Positions 1 through 7,538 of a stretch of 64,000 nt of DNA are shown one piece after another. The position numbers were made by a program, and so were the translations under genes. The notes under the pieces are model-generated. The model was not told where the DNA came from. It made no database searches and worked only from the letters and a program-made list of their open reading frames with translations. The stretch comes from an uncultured Clostridia bacterium (GTDB lineage: Bacteria > Bacillota > Clostridia > Christensenellales > Borkfalkiaceae), in NCBI GenBank assembly GCA_944376295.1, contig CALWCE010000006.1, positions 62,001 through 126,000 on the forward strand, in the 5' to 3' direction. The number at the start of each line of letters is the position of its first letter. Positions within the stretch are counted from its first letter, which is position 1.

Positions 1-1
1 C

Positions 2-115
2 GCGGTAGTTCTCCTAATTGTGGTGGTACTTGCGGTCGGCTACCTGTGTTATACAGGCAGCCGGCTTGCCGCCACGCAGGAGAATACGGAGGCAGCCTAT
101 GAACAGACGCTTTAA
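2..115 (+). CDS. C-terminal end of a small membrane protein (partial)
   Basis: An open frame enters from the left edge and ends at TAA (113-115), giving 37 residues. It is a hydrophobic stretch (AVVLLIVVVLAVGYLCY) followed by a short polar tail (TGSRLAATQENTEAAYEQTL). This looks like one transmembrane segment near the C-terminus of a small protein. It overlaps the start of the next gene by 17 bases, which suggests translational coupling. If the neighbours are a filamentous-phage module, a short single-span protein here would fit a coat or morphogenesis protein, but too little is visible to decide. Family unrecognised. Confidence 0.5.
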   Translation, partial: AVVLLIVVVLAVGYLCYTGSRLAATQENTEAAYEQTL

Positions 116-2216
116 TATCGCCATAACTATCGTTATTTCGGCCATATTCTTAGGTGTATCGGCAATTTTCTGGCAATCGTATGTGCGGTTCGGCGAAGCG
201 TGCAAGGACTTCGGCCTTTCCGCCGCGTACTATGTCTGCGAACTGTTCGGCATAGACTATTCCTTTACCCCTACGGTCACGGAGTATTCGGACGTGCTGC
301 AATGGGAGATATTGTTGCCGTTCGATTGGGACGGGTTTACGGCCTCGGCGGGGAACTTCTTTTCCCTGCTCATAGACGGTGAGAACTTTGCAGGATATTG
401 GGCGGCCGTGGGCAATATAATGCTCGTTGTGGCAAAGGTCATTGCCGTTATTCTGCCGTGCGTTATAGTGCTGATACTCGTCATTTACAGAATGTACCGC
501 CAGGGCAACACAAAGCACAATCATGACACAAAGCCGCTGCAAATCTTTAAGTGGCTGGCGGCGAGAACATATCAGCCCGTAAAACGCGCCGTACTGTCCT
601 ATCGTGATTTCCTGCGACAGAATCCGTCGATATGGATATGCTGGATCATTCTTTGGGTGTTCCACCTGAACGCGGCAAGCATCGTCATGGGCTTCTTTGC
701 GTACTACTTCTATTTCGTGTTGAGTTTCGACGTTGCTAACCTCTATGTGCAGGTATGCAAGCTGTTCATTGACTTGCAGGTCATCTTCCGGCACTTCCCG
801 TGGTGGAGCATCGTTACGGTCTGCTGGCTGCTTTTCAACCGTTGGCGTAAACGTATTGCCCTGAACAGGCTGCGGCACTTCGAGGCTCGCAACTGCGGGT
901 TTATCAACGAGTTGCCCATCGTATCAATGTCTTGCGGCTCTATGGGAAAGAAGAAAACCACGCTCATCACGGACATGGTGCTGTCGCAAGAGGTCATGTT
1001 CCGACAAAAGGCACTCTCAATATTACAGCAGAACGATATGAAGTTTCCGTACTTCCCGTGGATCGCCTTCGAGGACGAATTGCGGGCGTGTATGGAACAC
1101 AGCACCGTGTACAATCTCGCCTCTGTCAAGACGTGGATGGCATTGAAACGGTCAAGGTTCATCAAGCACCGCAACGCTGAGTGGCAGCTCTACGGGTACG
1201 ACTGCAAGAGGTACGGCATGGACTTTGACGACGCCTTAAAGGTCAACGGGCTTTTTGACGTGCTGGAAACTTACGCGCAGGCGTACTTCATTTACGTCAT
1301 TCAAAGCAGCCTCATCGTGGCGAACTATTCTATCCGCACGGACAACGTGCAAATCAGTAATGGCAACTTCCCGCTGTGGCTCACGGACTTTTTTCCGAAA
1401 CATAGAAGGCTTGAAAGCCGCCACGCTCATATCCTTGACTTTGACGTGCTGCGCCTCGGCAAAAAGGTTTTGGAGAACAACCCCAAAGCCGGGAGCTTCG
1501 AGTTCGGCGTCGTCGCCATTACGGAGATCGGCAAGGAGCGCGGGAACAATCTGGAACTCAAAGAGGTCAAAAAAGGTATGGACGAGGCAAACCAAAAGAA
1601 CGACCTCTTCAATTCGTGGCTCAAAATGTGTCGGCATTCGGCTACGGTAGACAACTTCCCGTTCATCAAAGTCTTCACGGACGAGCAGCGGCCCGAAAGC
1701 TGGGGCGCGGACGCGAGAGACCTTTGCGACATTATCTACATCAATTCGTGCGGGGATATGCGCCTTTCATTGCCGTTCTACACGATAGAAGAGATGATTT
1801 CGGAATGGGCGTTCAACCGCTTTATGCGCCTCTATGAGGATTTCCGTTTCAGGCGGGGCGACAACACGCTTCTGGTACATATCCTCAAAAGCGTAACGGC
1901 TTGGTTGTGGCGGCGAAACCTGCGCATCTATAACCGCTTCGGCTATTCGATACTCAAAATCGAGAAGGAACGCGGCACGATGGACGGAAAGACGGAAAAC
2001 AAAAAATACTATCTCATGAACGCTAAAATTTACGCAAAACGATTCAGTACAGACTGTTTTAGTGACTACTTTAATAACATGGCAAAAAGGAGCAAAATGG
2101 GACTTATGGACTATATCGAATATGTTACGGAGAAAGCAACTGTGGACGAACTTAAAATGCAGAACAGCTACTTTATCAACTCGCTGTACGGGAACGCCGG
2201 CAACGGTTCTGCGTAA
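99..2216 (+). CDS. Membrane-anchored P-loop ATPase, Zot/pI-like candidate
   Basis: The product has 705 residues. The ATG at 99 is chosen because GGAGG lies six bases upstream. About four hydrophobic segments fill the N-terminal third (roughly residues 6-25, 105-130, 165-200 and 222-236). A Walker-A-like loop follows (CGSMGKKKTT, about 277-286), then a Walker-B-like strand ending in acid (VVAITEIGKERGN, about 469) and a sensor-like stretch (FTDEQRPESWGADARDL, about 524). This order of ATPase motifs resembles the Zot/pI assembly ATPases of filamentous phages. In those, ssDNA virions are extruded through the membrane. The P-loop is divergent and the membrane segments come first, so this is inference. 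A conjugative-element ATPase is the main alternative. The next gene is a HUH replication protein, which fits an ssDNA element. Confidence 0.55.
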   Translation: MNRRFNIAITIVISAIFLGVSAIFWQSYVRFGEACKDFGLSAAYYVCELFGIDYSFTPTVTEYSDVLQWEILLPFDWDGFTASAGNFFSLLIDGENFAGYWAAVGNIMLVVAKVIAVILPCVIVLILVIYRMYRQGNTKHNHDTKPLQIFKWLAARTYQPVKRAVLSYRDFLRQNPSIWICWIILWVFHLNAASIVMGFFAYYFYFVLSFDVANLYVQVCKLFIDLQVIFRHFPWWSIVTVCWLLFNRWRKRIALNRLRHFEARNCGFINELPIVSMSCGSMGKKKTTLITDMVLSQEVMFRQKALSILQQNDMKFPYFPWIAFEDELRACMEHSTVYNLASVKTWMALKRSRFIKHRNAEWQLYGYDCKRYGMDFDDALKVNGLFDVLETYAQAYFIYVIQSSLIVANYSIRTDNVQISNGNFPLWLTDFFPKHRRLESRHAHILDFDVLRLGKKVLENNPKAGSFEFGVVAITEIGKERGNNLELKEVKKGMDEANQKNDLFNSWLKMCRHSATVDNFPFIKVFTDEQRPESWGADARDLCDIIYINSCGDMRLSLPFYTIEEMISEWAFNRFMRLYEDFRFRRGDNTLLVHILKSVTAWLWRRNLRIYNRFGYSILKIEKERGTMDGKTENKKYYLMNAKIYAKRFSTDCFSDYFNNMAKRSKMGLMDYIEYVTEKATVDELKMQNSYFINSLYGNAGNGSA

Positions 2217-2271
2217 ATGTTTGTAAGGTGTATATCTGTCGGCGCTCCTTGTGCGGCACAAGGAGGTCTTT

Positions 2272-3315
2272 ATGCCATTCCCGCAATGCAAGGTATATTC
2301 GGACGGCGGTCATTATATCGCCATTCCGCACACTACGCGGCCGTACAGACCGCGCAGAAAGCCCTGCGAGGAAATCATAACTGTCACGGAAGAAGTGACC
2401 GAGCAGCCGACGGCAGAAGCAAGCGCGTTTTCGGAGGACGAAAGCGCGCCTGTTTCGCCTGCCGAAACGATTATTGAGGAAGTTTCAAACGACGCGAAAA
2501 CTCCGCCGCAGGCGGCAAACGAGGCTGTAAAAATCGAGCGCAAGACGACGCGCCGCGAACTGTTTGAAGAACTGTACGCAAAGTATCAGAATTTGCCGAG
2601 ATATAAGCGGAAAGCACTCATCCTTAAAGAGATGCGCCCGCATTTCAAGGACGAGGACGGCGCACGACTGTATGTCGATACGCAGATGTCGCGCAAACTG
2701 CGCAATCTTATCGCCCGCCGCGTGCGCATGACGCGCAAGATAAACCTGCAAGAGTTTAATTTTTTCGTGACGTTTACATACAACAGCGAGCTGCATACGG
2801 AAGAGAGCTTCCGTTCAAAGCTCAAAAGCTGTCTTTCGCATTTCTGTACGCGCAAGGGCTGGAAGTATGTGGGCGTATGGGAACGCTCGCCCGAAAAGAA
2901 GCGGCTGCACTTTCACGGTATATTTCATATCCCAGACGGCACAATGCCGGGGATGCCGCTGGAAGTTACGGACTATAACTTCAAGGCACACAGGCGCGTC
3001 GTTACGCACCAGAACTCATACTTCAACGAAAATTTCGGTCGCTCGGACTTCGAACCGATAGAAGATAAACGAATGCTCGGCAGCGCCGTGGCATATATCG
3101 TCAAGTATCTGGAAAAGACGGGCGAGAAGATCGTCTATTCCAAAGGTCTGCCGCAGTTCTTTCTTTCGGACATTATGGAAGAAGATGTGGTTTGTCCGTT
3201 CGGGCTGGAAGATAAAAAGCTGCTTTTATACGACGATTTCCTGTGCTGGGACGAAGGCGTACTCATCGGCGCTGTGAGCAAAGACGTGATACGGCAAATG
3301 CCAAAGGCGAACTGA
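2272..3315 (+). CDS. HUH rolling-circle replication initiator (G2P/RstA-like)
   Basis: The product has 347 residues. The ATG at 2272 follows AAGGAGGTCTTT. Residues 1-35 form a basic, Pro-rich leader, followed by an acidic Glu/Ala/Pro linker (about 40-90). The catalytic domain spans about 110-310. It shows the HUH metal motif RLHFHGIFHI (about 211-220) and, downstream, AVAYIVKYLEK (about 271-281), which supplies the nicking tyrosine and a conserved lysine. A strand with FFVTFTYN (about 162) would be motif 1. Such proteins nick the double-strand origin and start rolling-circle replication of filamentous phages, small ssDNA phages and plasmids. It lies 55 bases after the membrane ATPase gene on the same strand, and a highly structured non-coding region follows. 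Enzyme class is secure from motifs; element type is inferred. Confidence 0.8.
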   Translation: MPFPQCKVYSDGGHYIAIPHTTRPYRPRRKPCEEIITVTEEVTEQPTAEASAFSEDESAPVSPAETIIEEVSNDAKTPPQAANEAVKIERKTTRRELFEELYAKYQNLPRYKRKALILKEMRPHFKDEDGARLYVDTQMSRKLRNLIARRVRMTRKINLQEFNFFVTFTYNSELHTEESFRSKLKSCLSHFCTRKGWKYVGVWERSPEKKRLHFHGIFHIPDGTMPGMPLEVTDYNFKAHRRVVTHQNSYFNENFGRSDFEPIEDKRMLGSAVAYIVKYLEKTGEKIVYSKGLPQFFLSDIMEEDVVCPFGLEDKKLLLYDDFLCWDEGVLIGAVSKDVIRQMPKAN

Positions 3316-3450
3316 CTTCCGGATGTACAAATACGGCTCAAAAACGGAAAATGCAGAAACGGTATGCGCGCGGCAATCGCCAAGCGGTTCAGCGGCGATG
3401 CCGCGCCCGTTCTGCTCCGATTTTTCCGTATTTCAGTCGGGTTCGGTTTG

Positions 3451-3513
3451 CGGGGCGTGTGCTTGTCCGCGGCGCGCAGCGCCGCGCTTGTATCAAGACA
3501 AGCACACGCCCCG
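3451..3513. repeat. Nested long hairpin downstream of rep (possible origin or packaging signal)
   Basis: A perfect 17-bp inverted repeat (3451-3467 with 3497-3513) encloses a second perfect 8-bp GC-only hairpin (3468-3475 with 3479-3486), so the strand can fold into a branched stem. No T-run follows and no gene is present. Similar stable structures act as rolling-circle origins or filamentous-phage packaging signals. That role here is inferred from position directly behind the HUH gene. Confidence 0.6.
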
Positions 3514-3543
3514 TAGCCACTTCCCAAAGTAAACCATAAATTC

Positions 3544-3565
3544 ACCCAAAGTTTACCCAAAGTTT
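3544..3565 (+). repeat. Two tandem 11-bp repeats (iteron-like)
   Basis: ACCCAAAGTTT occurs twice back to back (3544-3554 and 3555-3565), with a partial third copy (CCCAAAGTAA) at about 3523-3532. Direct repeats beside a replication gene can be initiator-binding iterons. Two and a half copies are few, so the function is uncertain. Confidence 0.45.
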
Positions 3566-3576
3566 TTCTCACATGG

Positions 3577-3605
3577 AAAAAGAGGGAGAAAAACTCCCTC
3601 TTTTT
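3577..3605. terminator. Bidirectional terminator between rep and the minus-strand operon
   Basis: A perfect 12-bp inverted repeat (AAAAAGAGGGAG at 3577-3588 and its complement at 3594-3605) has an A5 loop. It has A-rich and T-rich flanks on both sides and separates the convergent genes ending at 3315 and 3634. The rest of 3316-3633 holds only the hairpin and direct repeats listed separately; no gene is seen. Confidence 0.85.
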
Positions 3606-3633
3606 GTTGGGTATTGGGTTTAAGCCGTCAAGG

Positions 3634-3921
3634 TCAGCTCTTCTGCGTATAGCATTTGCCGTTCACCTGAACGGTGCTGCCGTTTATGACGGGCTGTCCC
3701 TTTGCGCAGGCGCGTAAGATGATTTTGTCTTTCTCTGCGGGAGCGCGGTCAAAATCCCCGTAATCGAATTTATCGTCTGCGCCGACTTCGATAATCTTAA
3801 AGCCTTTTTGAATGAGATAAGAGCTGAATTGCCAGAGTTTTTCAAAGCGCCCGTTGCTGTCAAAGACGGCACAGACATTCACTGCGGGGTGGTAAGCGGT
3901 GATGCGAAAATAGTTTGCCAT
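3634..3921 (-). CDS. Small conserved-type mobile-element protein, function unknown
   Basis: The product has 95 residues starting MANYFRITAYHPAVNV, with AGGAGG nine bases before the ATG. It is a mixed alpha/beta sequence with no membrane segment and no motif I can assign. The sequence around ADDKFDYGDF is acidic. It is the last gene of the minus-strand operon, ending about 30 bases before the bidirectional terminator. The style (short soluble protein in a dense operon with ArdA and PcfJ-like genes) is that of early genes in Firmicutes conjugative elements. Confidence 0.75.
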   Translation of the reverse strand: MANYFRITAYHPAVNVCAVFDSNGRFEKLWQFSSYLIQKGFKIIEVGADDKFDYGDFDRAPAEKDKIILRACAKGQPVINGSTVQVNGKCYTQKS

Positions 3922-3939
3922 AATTGTTTCCTCCTGTGC

Positions 3940-4218
3940 TTAATATCGTTTGAAAGCGTATTGCGTTATAAGCCCTTGCAGCGGATAGATTCGTTCTTTG
4001 TCAAAAGGCGCTATGTGATTGCCGAGTATAAACGGGCTGAACTCGTCCGTAAGATAAGCGACGCAGTTGTAGCCTTCTACTTCGATGACGACAAACACCG
4101 CGTCATCAGGACAATAGCCTTTGAGGTATTGCATTGCCCGTTCCGCTTGTTCGGCAAGCTCGGGATTGTCGCGTTTGAACTCCGATACGGTATAGACTTC
4201 TTCGAGATAGTTTTTCAT
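3940..4218 (-). CDS. Small mobile-element protein, function unknown
   Basis: The product has 92 residues. The frame is open farther upstream, but the ATG at 4218 (MKNYLEEVYTVSEF) is preceded by AAAGGAGTTCTT and is the sensible start. The N-terminal part is Glu-rich and helical (EFKRDNPELAEQAERAMQYL); the rest is mixed, ending in FDKERIYPLQGLITQYAFKRY. No catalytic motif is visible. It lies 18 bases upstream of the 95-residue gene and 16 bases downstream of the PcfJ-like gene, so the three are cotranscribed. Confidence 0.7.
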   Translation of the reverse strand: MKNYLEEVYTVSEFKRDNPELAEQAERAMQYLKGYCPDDAVFVVIEVEGYNCVAYLTDEFSPFILGNHIAPFDKERIYPLQGLITQYAFKRY

Positions 4219-4234
4219 AAGAACTCCTTTGCGG

Positions 4235-5572
4235 TTATGCCGCGTTCTGAATTTGTTTAAGGTGTTTGTTTGCATACGGCAGCCAGACTTTGTTGACGTA
4301 GTGCAGGATTTCATCGCTCGGCTGTGTATTGCGGTTTGCGTAGCATTGCAGCACTTTGTGGGTTTTGAGAGAGTATTCAAGCGTTACGAGCGGCTTTTCC
4401 GGCTGTTCTTTTGTACGAATGAAGAAGATGAGCGATTCTTCCTGTGCAAAGCGCAAGTCATACTGCATCCGACCGACGCAGTGATGCAGGAACTCTCCTT
4501 CACGGATAAGGTCTGCCGGCGACTTTGCTATTACGCAGATAAACGAGCTTCGCTTGTTGTGCTGCAAGGGCAGATACTTTTCGGCAACTTCGCAGAATTT
4601 CTGTACGAGTTCCTGTTTCTTGTTTGCCTCTTCGATTGCCTTCTGTTCCGCATATTGGTCTATGCGTATATCGTGCCATCTCTGAAAATCTTTCGGGAAC
4701 AGGTTTTGCTTTAAGGACATATCAATGCCCAGATGCTTGCAGGCTTTCAGATAGTCGAGATAAAGGCGATCGGAAACATTCTGCTTTTCGGTGTAATCGA
4801 AGTATTTTTTGAGTTCCCAACCCTGAAACAGCTCGCGGATGGGCGACATTCCCGGTTCCCGTTCAAATTGCTTTTTGCGGAACAGGAAATGCGCGACTTC
4901 TTTCAATGGCAATCCTGTTTTGTATGCCTGCGTAATCGCCGTAATATTGTAGGTGTTTTCCCAAGGGAGAGCAAGTTCCTTTCTGTGGAGAGCAACCCAT
5001 TTACGGAACGCCTTATCTTTTGCAATCTTTTTAAGCAAGGAACGGTTTTCGGCGTATGCTCCCAAGCCGAGTTTTAACAGATACTCCGTCTGCGGATACT
5101 TTTCGTAAATGCGAAGGTATGTGATGATGTCCCTGCCTTCATAGAGCTGGTAGGCACTGTACTTGTATTCGGGGAATTTACCGACGATGCCGCGGTTGAT
5201 GAGCGTTGCATAGGGATCGTAATATCTCGTATCGGCGGGATACCACTTGCCGTCCTCAAACTGCTTGGGGCGCGACTGTAATTCTTCCGCGTACCAGCCG
5301 ACGTTAAAGCCGTGCCCCAAGTAGTTGTATTCCATATCGCGGACATAGCATTTCGGAGAATGAATACCGTGTACGGCGACTTGCTTGCAAGCCCATTGTT
5401 TGCCTTTGATCGTCGAAACGGCAACGGTAACTTTTATAAGTTCCTTTTTCCATACGGTCAGGTAGGCGTAATAGCGCACCATGCTTGTCTGCCACGGTTC
5501 TGATTTCATATCCCGTTTGTATATCTCTTTCATTATGTAGTTGGGAATAGGTCTGATGTCTTTCTCTGTCAT
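4235..5572 (-). CDS. PcfJ-like conjugative-element protein
   Basis: The product has 445 residues. I place the start at the ATG at 5572, with GAGGTGATACCT upstream, rather than the in-frame GTG at 5581. The C-terminal third carries the family's recognisable block FICVIAKSPADLIREGEFLHHC, then VGRM and an FFIRT...PLVTLEYS stretch. PcfJ proteins are encoded by plasmids such as pCF10 and by many gut Firmicutes integrative elements. Their biochemical role is not established. The gene starts six bases after the stop of the PcfK/AcrIIA9-like gene, which matches the pairing of pcfK and pcfJ seen in such elements. Assignment is from remembered family sequence, not a search. Confidence 0.75.
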   Translation of the reverse strand: MTEKDIRPIPNYIMKEIYKRDMKSEPWQTSMVRYYAYLTVWKKELIKVTVAVSTIKGKQWACKQVAVHGIHSPKCYVRDMEYNYLGHGFNVGWYAEELQSRPKQFEDGKWYPADTRYYDPYATLINRGIVGKFPEYKYSAYQLYEGRDIITYLRIYEKYPQTEYLLKLGLGAYAENRSLLKKIAKDKAFRKWVALHRKELALPWENTYNITAITQAYKTGLPLKEVAHFLFRKKQFEREPGMSPIRELFQGWELKKYFDYTEKQNVSDRLYLDYLKACKHLGIDMSLKQNLFPKDFQRWHDIRIDQYAEQKAIEEANKKQELVQKFCEVAEKYLPLQHNKRSSFICVIAKSPADLIREGEFLHHCVGRMQYDLRFAQEESLIFFIRTKEQPEKPLVTLEYSLKTHKVLQCYANRNTQPSDEILHYVNKVWLPYANKHLKQIQNAA

Positions 5573-5577
5573 AGGTA

Positions 5578-6573
5578 TCACCTCAATGTAATCTCGTTGC
5601 CAAGCAATTCGTCCAGCGCGGCGAGTGCCTCCGTATCGAAGGCGGAAAGGTCTAAATCGGGTTCATCGTCCGCAAAATCCGGTCCTTCGATGTCGCCGTC
5701 AAATTCGCGCATCTCTTCTTCGGAGAGTATTTCACCCGTTTCAAGGTCAACATTTTGCGCAGAGGGCAGTTCACGGATGCCGTCGTTTTCAATCAGAACG
5801 ACGTTGTGTCCGTTTCGGGCAATTTTATCGAAGTACGCATCCGAAGCGTGATACGGGAAACCGACCATTGGCACGCGCTCTTTAAGCCCGCAGTCCCGCC
5901 CCGTCAGGGTAAGGTCAAGCTCGTCGGCAAGCAGCTTTGCGTTTTCGTCGAATACCTCATAAAAGTCGCCCAGCCGCATAGCGACGATAGCCTGCGGGTA
6001 TTTGCTCTGAACGTCCAGATATTTTTGGTACACGGGAGAAACGGTCGGCTTCGGTTGTTCGGCTTTTTCTTCTGCGGCGATCTGTTCGGCATCCTCGCGG
6101 ATCTCTTCATCGGTCGGCTCGCCCTCGTCGGGTTCTTCGGCGGCAGCCTCTTCGGGCTTTGCGTCCAGAAGGTCAAACATTGACATCTGCGGCTTCGGCT
6201 GCGGTTTGGGCGGTGTGTATTTTGCCGTCGGTGCCTTAGCTGTAACGCTGGGCTGTTTCTTGTATTCGGTGCCGTCCTCGTTGTAGAGCGTGCCTTCAAT
6301 GCTGTCTTCTTCAAAGTAATGCACCGCCCAGCCGTACACGACATTATCGTCGATACAGGCGGACTGCGCGCCTTTCTCTGCTTGCTTTTTCGCCTCGTCG
6401 CAGGCAAATTTCATAAAGCTGGCAAGCGTCTTTCTGTTGAGCAGCGTTTTGCCGCCTTTTTGAATGCGCACGCCGTTGTTTATCTTATCGGCGAGGATTT
6501 CAGAAGCATTCGCCTCCAAGTAGGCTTTAACTTTGCGTTCTTCATTTGTTTTCGCATCTAAATTGAGTGTCAT
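5578..6573 (-). CDS. PcfK/AcrIIA9-like domain fused to a MutS domain I
   Basis: The product has 331 residues, with GGAGG upstream of the ATG at 6573. Residues 1-107 match the PcfK-like family (SACIDDNVVYGWAVHYFEED at 71-90, then SIEGTLYNEDGTEYK). AcrIIA9, a Cas9 inhibitor found by functional screening, belongs to this family. Residues 108-180 are a Pro/Glu-rich linker containing QMSMFDLLDA. Residues 181-264 look like the mismatch-reading domain I of MutS (YQKYLDVQSKYP, AMRLGDFYEVF, VPMVGFPYHA) with none of the MutS ATPase core. An acidic tail follows. The start overlaps the preceding gene by four bases (ATGA). Anti-Cas9 activity is possible but not shown by sequence; the MutS-like part could contact DNA ends or distortions. 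Confidence 0.75.
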   Translation of the reverse strand: MTLNLDAKTNEERKVKAYLEANASEILADKINNGVRIQKGGKTLLNRKTLASFMKFACDEAKKQAEKGAQSACIDDNVVYGWAVHYFEEDSIEGTLYNEDGTEYKKQPSVTAKAPTAKYTPPKPQPKPQMSMFDLLDAKPEEAAAEEPDEGEPTDEEIREDAEQIAAEEKAEQPKPTVSPVYQKYLDVQSKYPQAIVAMRLGDFYEVFDENAKLLADELDLTLTGRDCGLKERVPMVGFPYHASDAYFDKIARNGHNVVLIENDGIRELPSAQNVDLETGEILSEEEMREFDGDIEGPDFADDEPDLDLSAFDTEALAALDELLGNEITLR

Positions 6574-6830
6574 AATTCCTCCGTTTCCGCCATCTCCAAG
6601 CCGAGCTGAAAGCCCGTCTTGAAGGCAAGCGTATAAGCTCTTAAAATCAGGAACTCATAGTTGAGAGCGACGGTATCCGCGTACTCGTCAAAGAGGACGG
6701 CGTTTTCGCCCGTTATGAGCGCCTTGATTTTGTCGTAATAGGACATTTCTTTTTCCAGCCTGTCTTTGGGAAGTTTCAGACTTACGTATTCGACTTCGCC
6801 TTTGCAGAGCTGTTCAATGATGGATTTCAT
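6570..6830 (-). CDS. Small helical mobile-element protein, function unknown
   Basis: The product has 86 residues. I use the ATG at 6830 (MKSIIEQLCKGEVEYV), preceded by AAGGAG, rather than longer in-frame starts. The sequence is mostly amphipathic helix (DRLEKEMSYYDKIKALI, LNYEFLILRAYTLAF). The stop overlaps the ATG of the PcfK/AcrIIA9-like gene by four bases, so the two are translationally coupled. No motif is recognised. Confidence 0.7.
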   Translation of the reverse strand: MKSIIEQLCKGEVEYVSLKLPKDRLEKEMSYYDKIKALITGENAVLFDEYADTVALNYEFLILRAYTLAFKTGFQLGLEMAETEEL

Positions 6831-6881
6831 AGCTGTTTTCTCCTTGCAAATTCTGTAAAAAGTAAAAGACGGGAGCATTCC

Positions 6882-7118
6882 TTAAAAGGGACACTCCCGC
6901 CAGATGCCGTCATCGACTTCTTTCCGCGTGACCGGAATGATTTTCCATGACGGATTATTCAGTTTTCTGTTCGTTTCCCGCTCCCTCGGTGGATAGCGGA
7001 TATAGCTGTTCATCGCAGACACGGCTTGTTTATGAGTATAAGTCAGGAAGTATCGAACATATCGTTTTTTGCCTTGCTCCCTGTAACAGACCTTGTAGCC
7101 GTAACATGGCTTTCGCAT
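6882..7118 (-). CDS. Small basic mobile-element protein, function unknown
   Basis: The product has 78 residues, starting at 7118 (MRKPCYGYKVCYREQGKKRY). The frame is open farther upstream, but that part is the reading of the neighbouring gene in another frame. It is basic and aromatic-rich (RYVRYFLTYTHKQAV, IRYPPRERE), which would suit nucleic-acid contact, though no named domain is seen. The start lies one base after the stop of the upstream gene, and the ribosome site (GGAAAG) is inside that gene, consistent with coupling. Confidence 0.65.
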   Translation of the reverse strand: MRKPCYGYKVCYREQGKKRYVRYFLTYTHKQAVSAMNSYIRYPPRERETNRKLNNPSWKIIPVTRKEVDDGIWRECPF

Positions 7119-7119
7119 A

Positions 7120-7335
7120 TTAGCTTTCCAGCCACAGCACGACGTCCAGCGTATCATGGAAGTCCTGCCCGTCGAGAAGGGCGTACAGCCGATTGTAGCC
7201 GTCTTCATCCAACTCATTTACCGAGGCAAAAAGCCTTGAATAGAAGCCTTGCGAGTCTTTGAGATTGGCGACGGTTGCGCCGAACAGCCTGTGATTAAGA
7301 TTACCTTTCATGACAAGTTTTTGGATGTTGTTCAT
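7120..7335 (-). CDS. Small mobile-element protein, function unknown
   Basis: The product has 71 residues (MNNIQKLVMKGNLNHRLFGA). It is predominantly helical and acidic towards the C-terminus (VNELDEDGYNRLYALLDGQD). Its ATG overlaps the TGA of the upstream gene. No catalytic or binding motif is recognised. Position within the overlapping gene chain is the main support. Confidence 0.6.
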   Translation of the reverse strand: MNNIQKLVMKGNLNHRLFGATVANLKDSQGFYSRLFASVNELDEDGYNRLYALLDGQDFHDTLDVVLWLES

Positions 7336-7538
7336 TGTTCAATCCTCCCGTAAATGTCGTCTGCGTAGTAGGTGCAGTTGAACCAGTTGAAAAGGGCGTG
7401 ACATTTCACGCCCTTGTAATCTACGATGTAGTCGTTATCTCCGACCTTTTCAAGTATTGTGATTTCGTCCATTTCGGTCGAGTTCAATTTCCCTCTGTTG
7501 AGAGAATAGATATAGGCATAAGTCTTAAACGGTTTCAT
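7332..7538 (-). CDS. Small mobile-element protein, function unknown
   Basis: The product has 68 residues from the ATG at 7538 (MKPFKTYAYIYSLNRGKLNS), with AGGAGG nine bases upstream. The fold looks beta-rich (ITILEKVGDNDYIVDYKGVKCHALFNW), like a small SH3 or OB-type barrel. The ATG overlaps the TGA of the gene before it, and its own stop overlaps the next ATG. Function unknown. Confidence 0.65.
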   Translation of the reverse strand: MKPFKTYAYIYSLNRGKLNSTEMDEITILEKVGDNDYIVDYKGVKCHALFNWFNCTYYADDIYGRIEQ

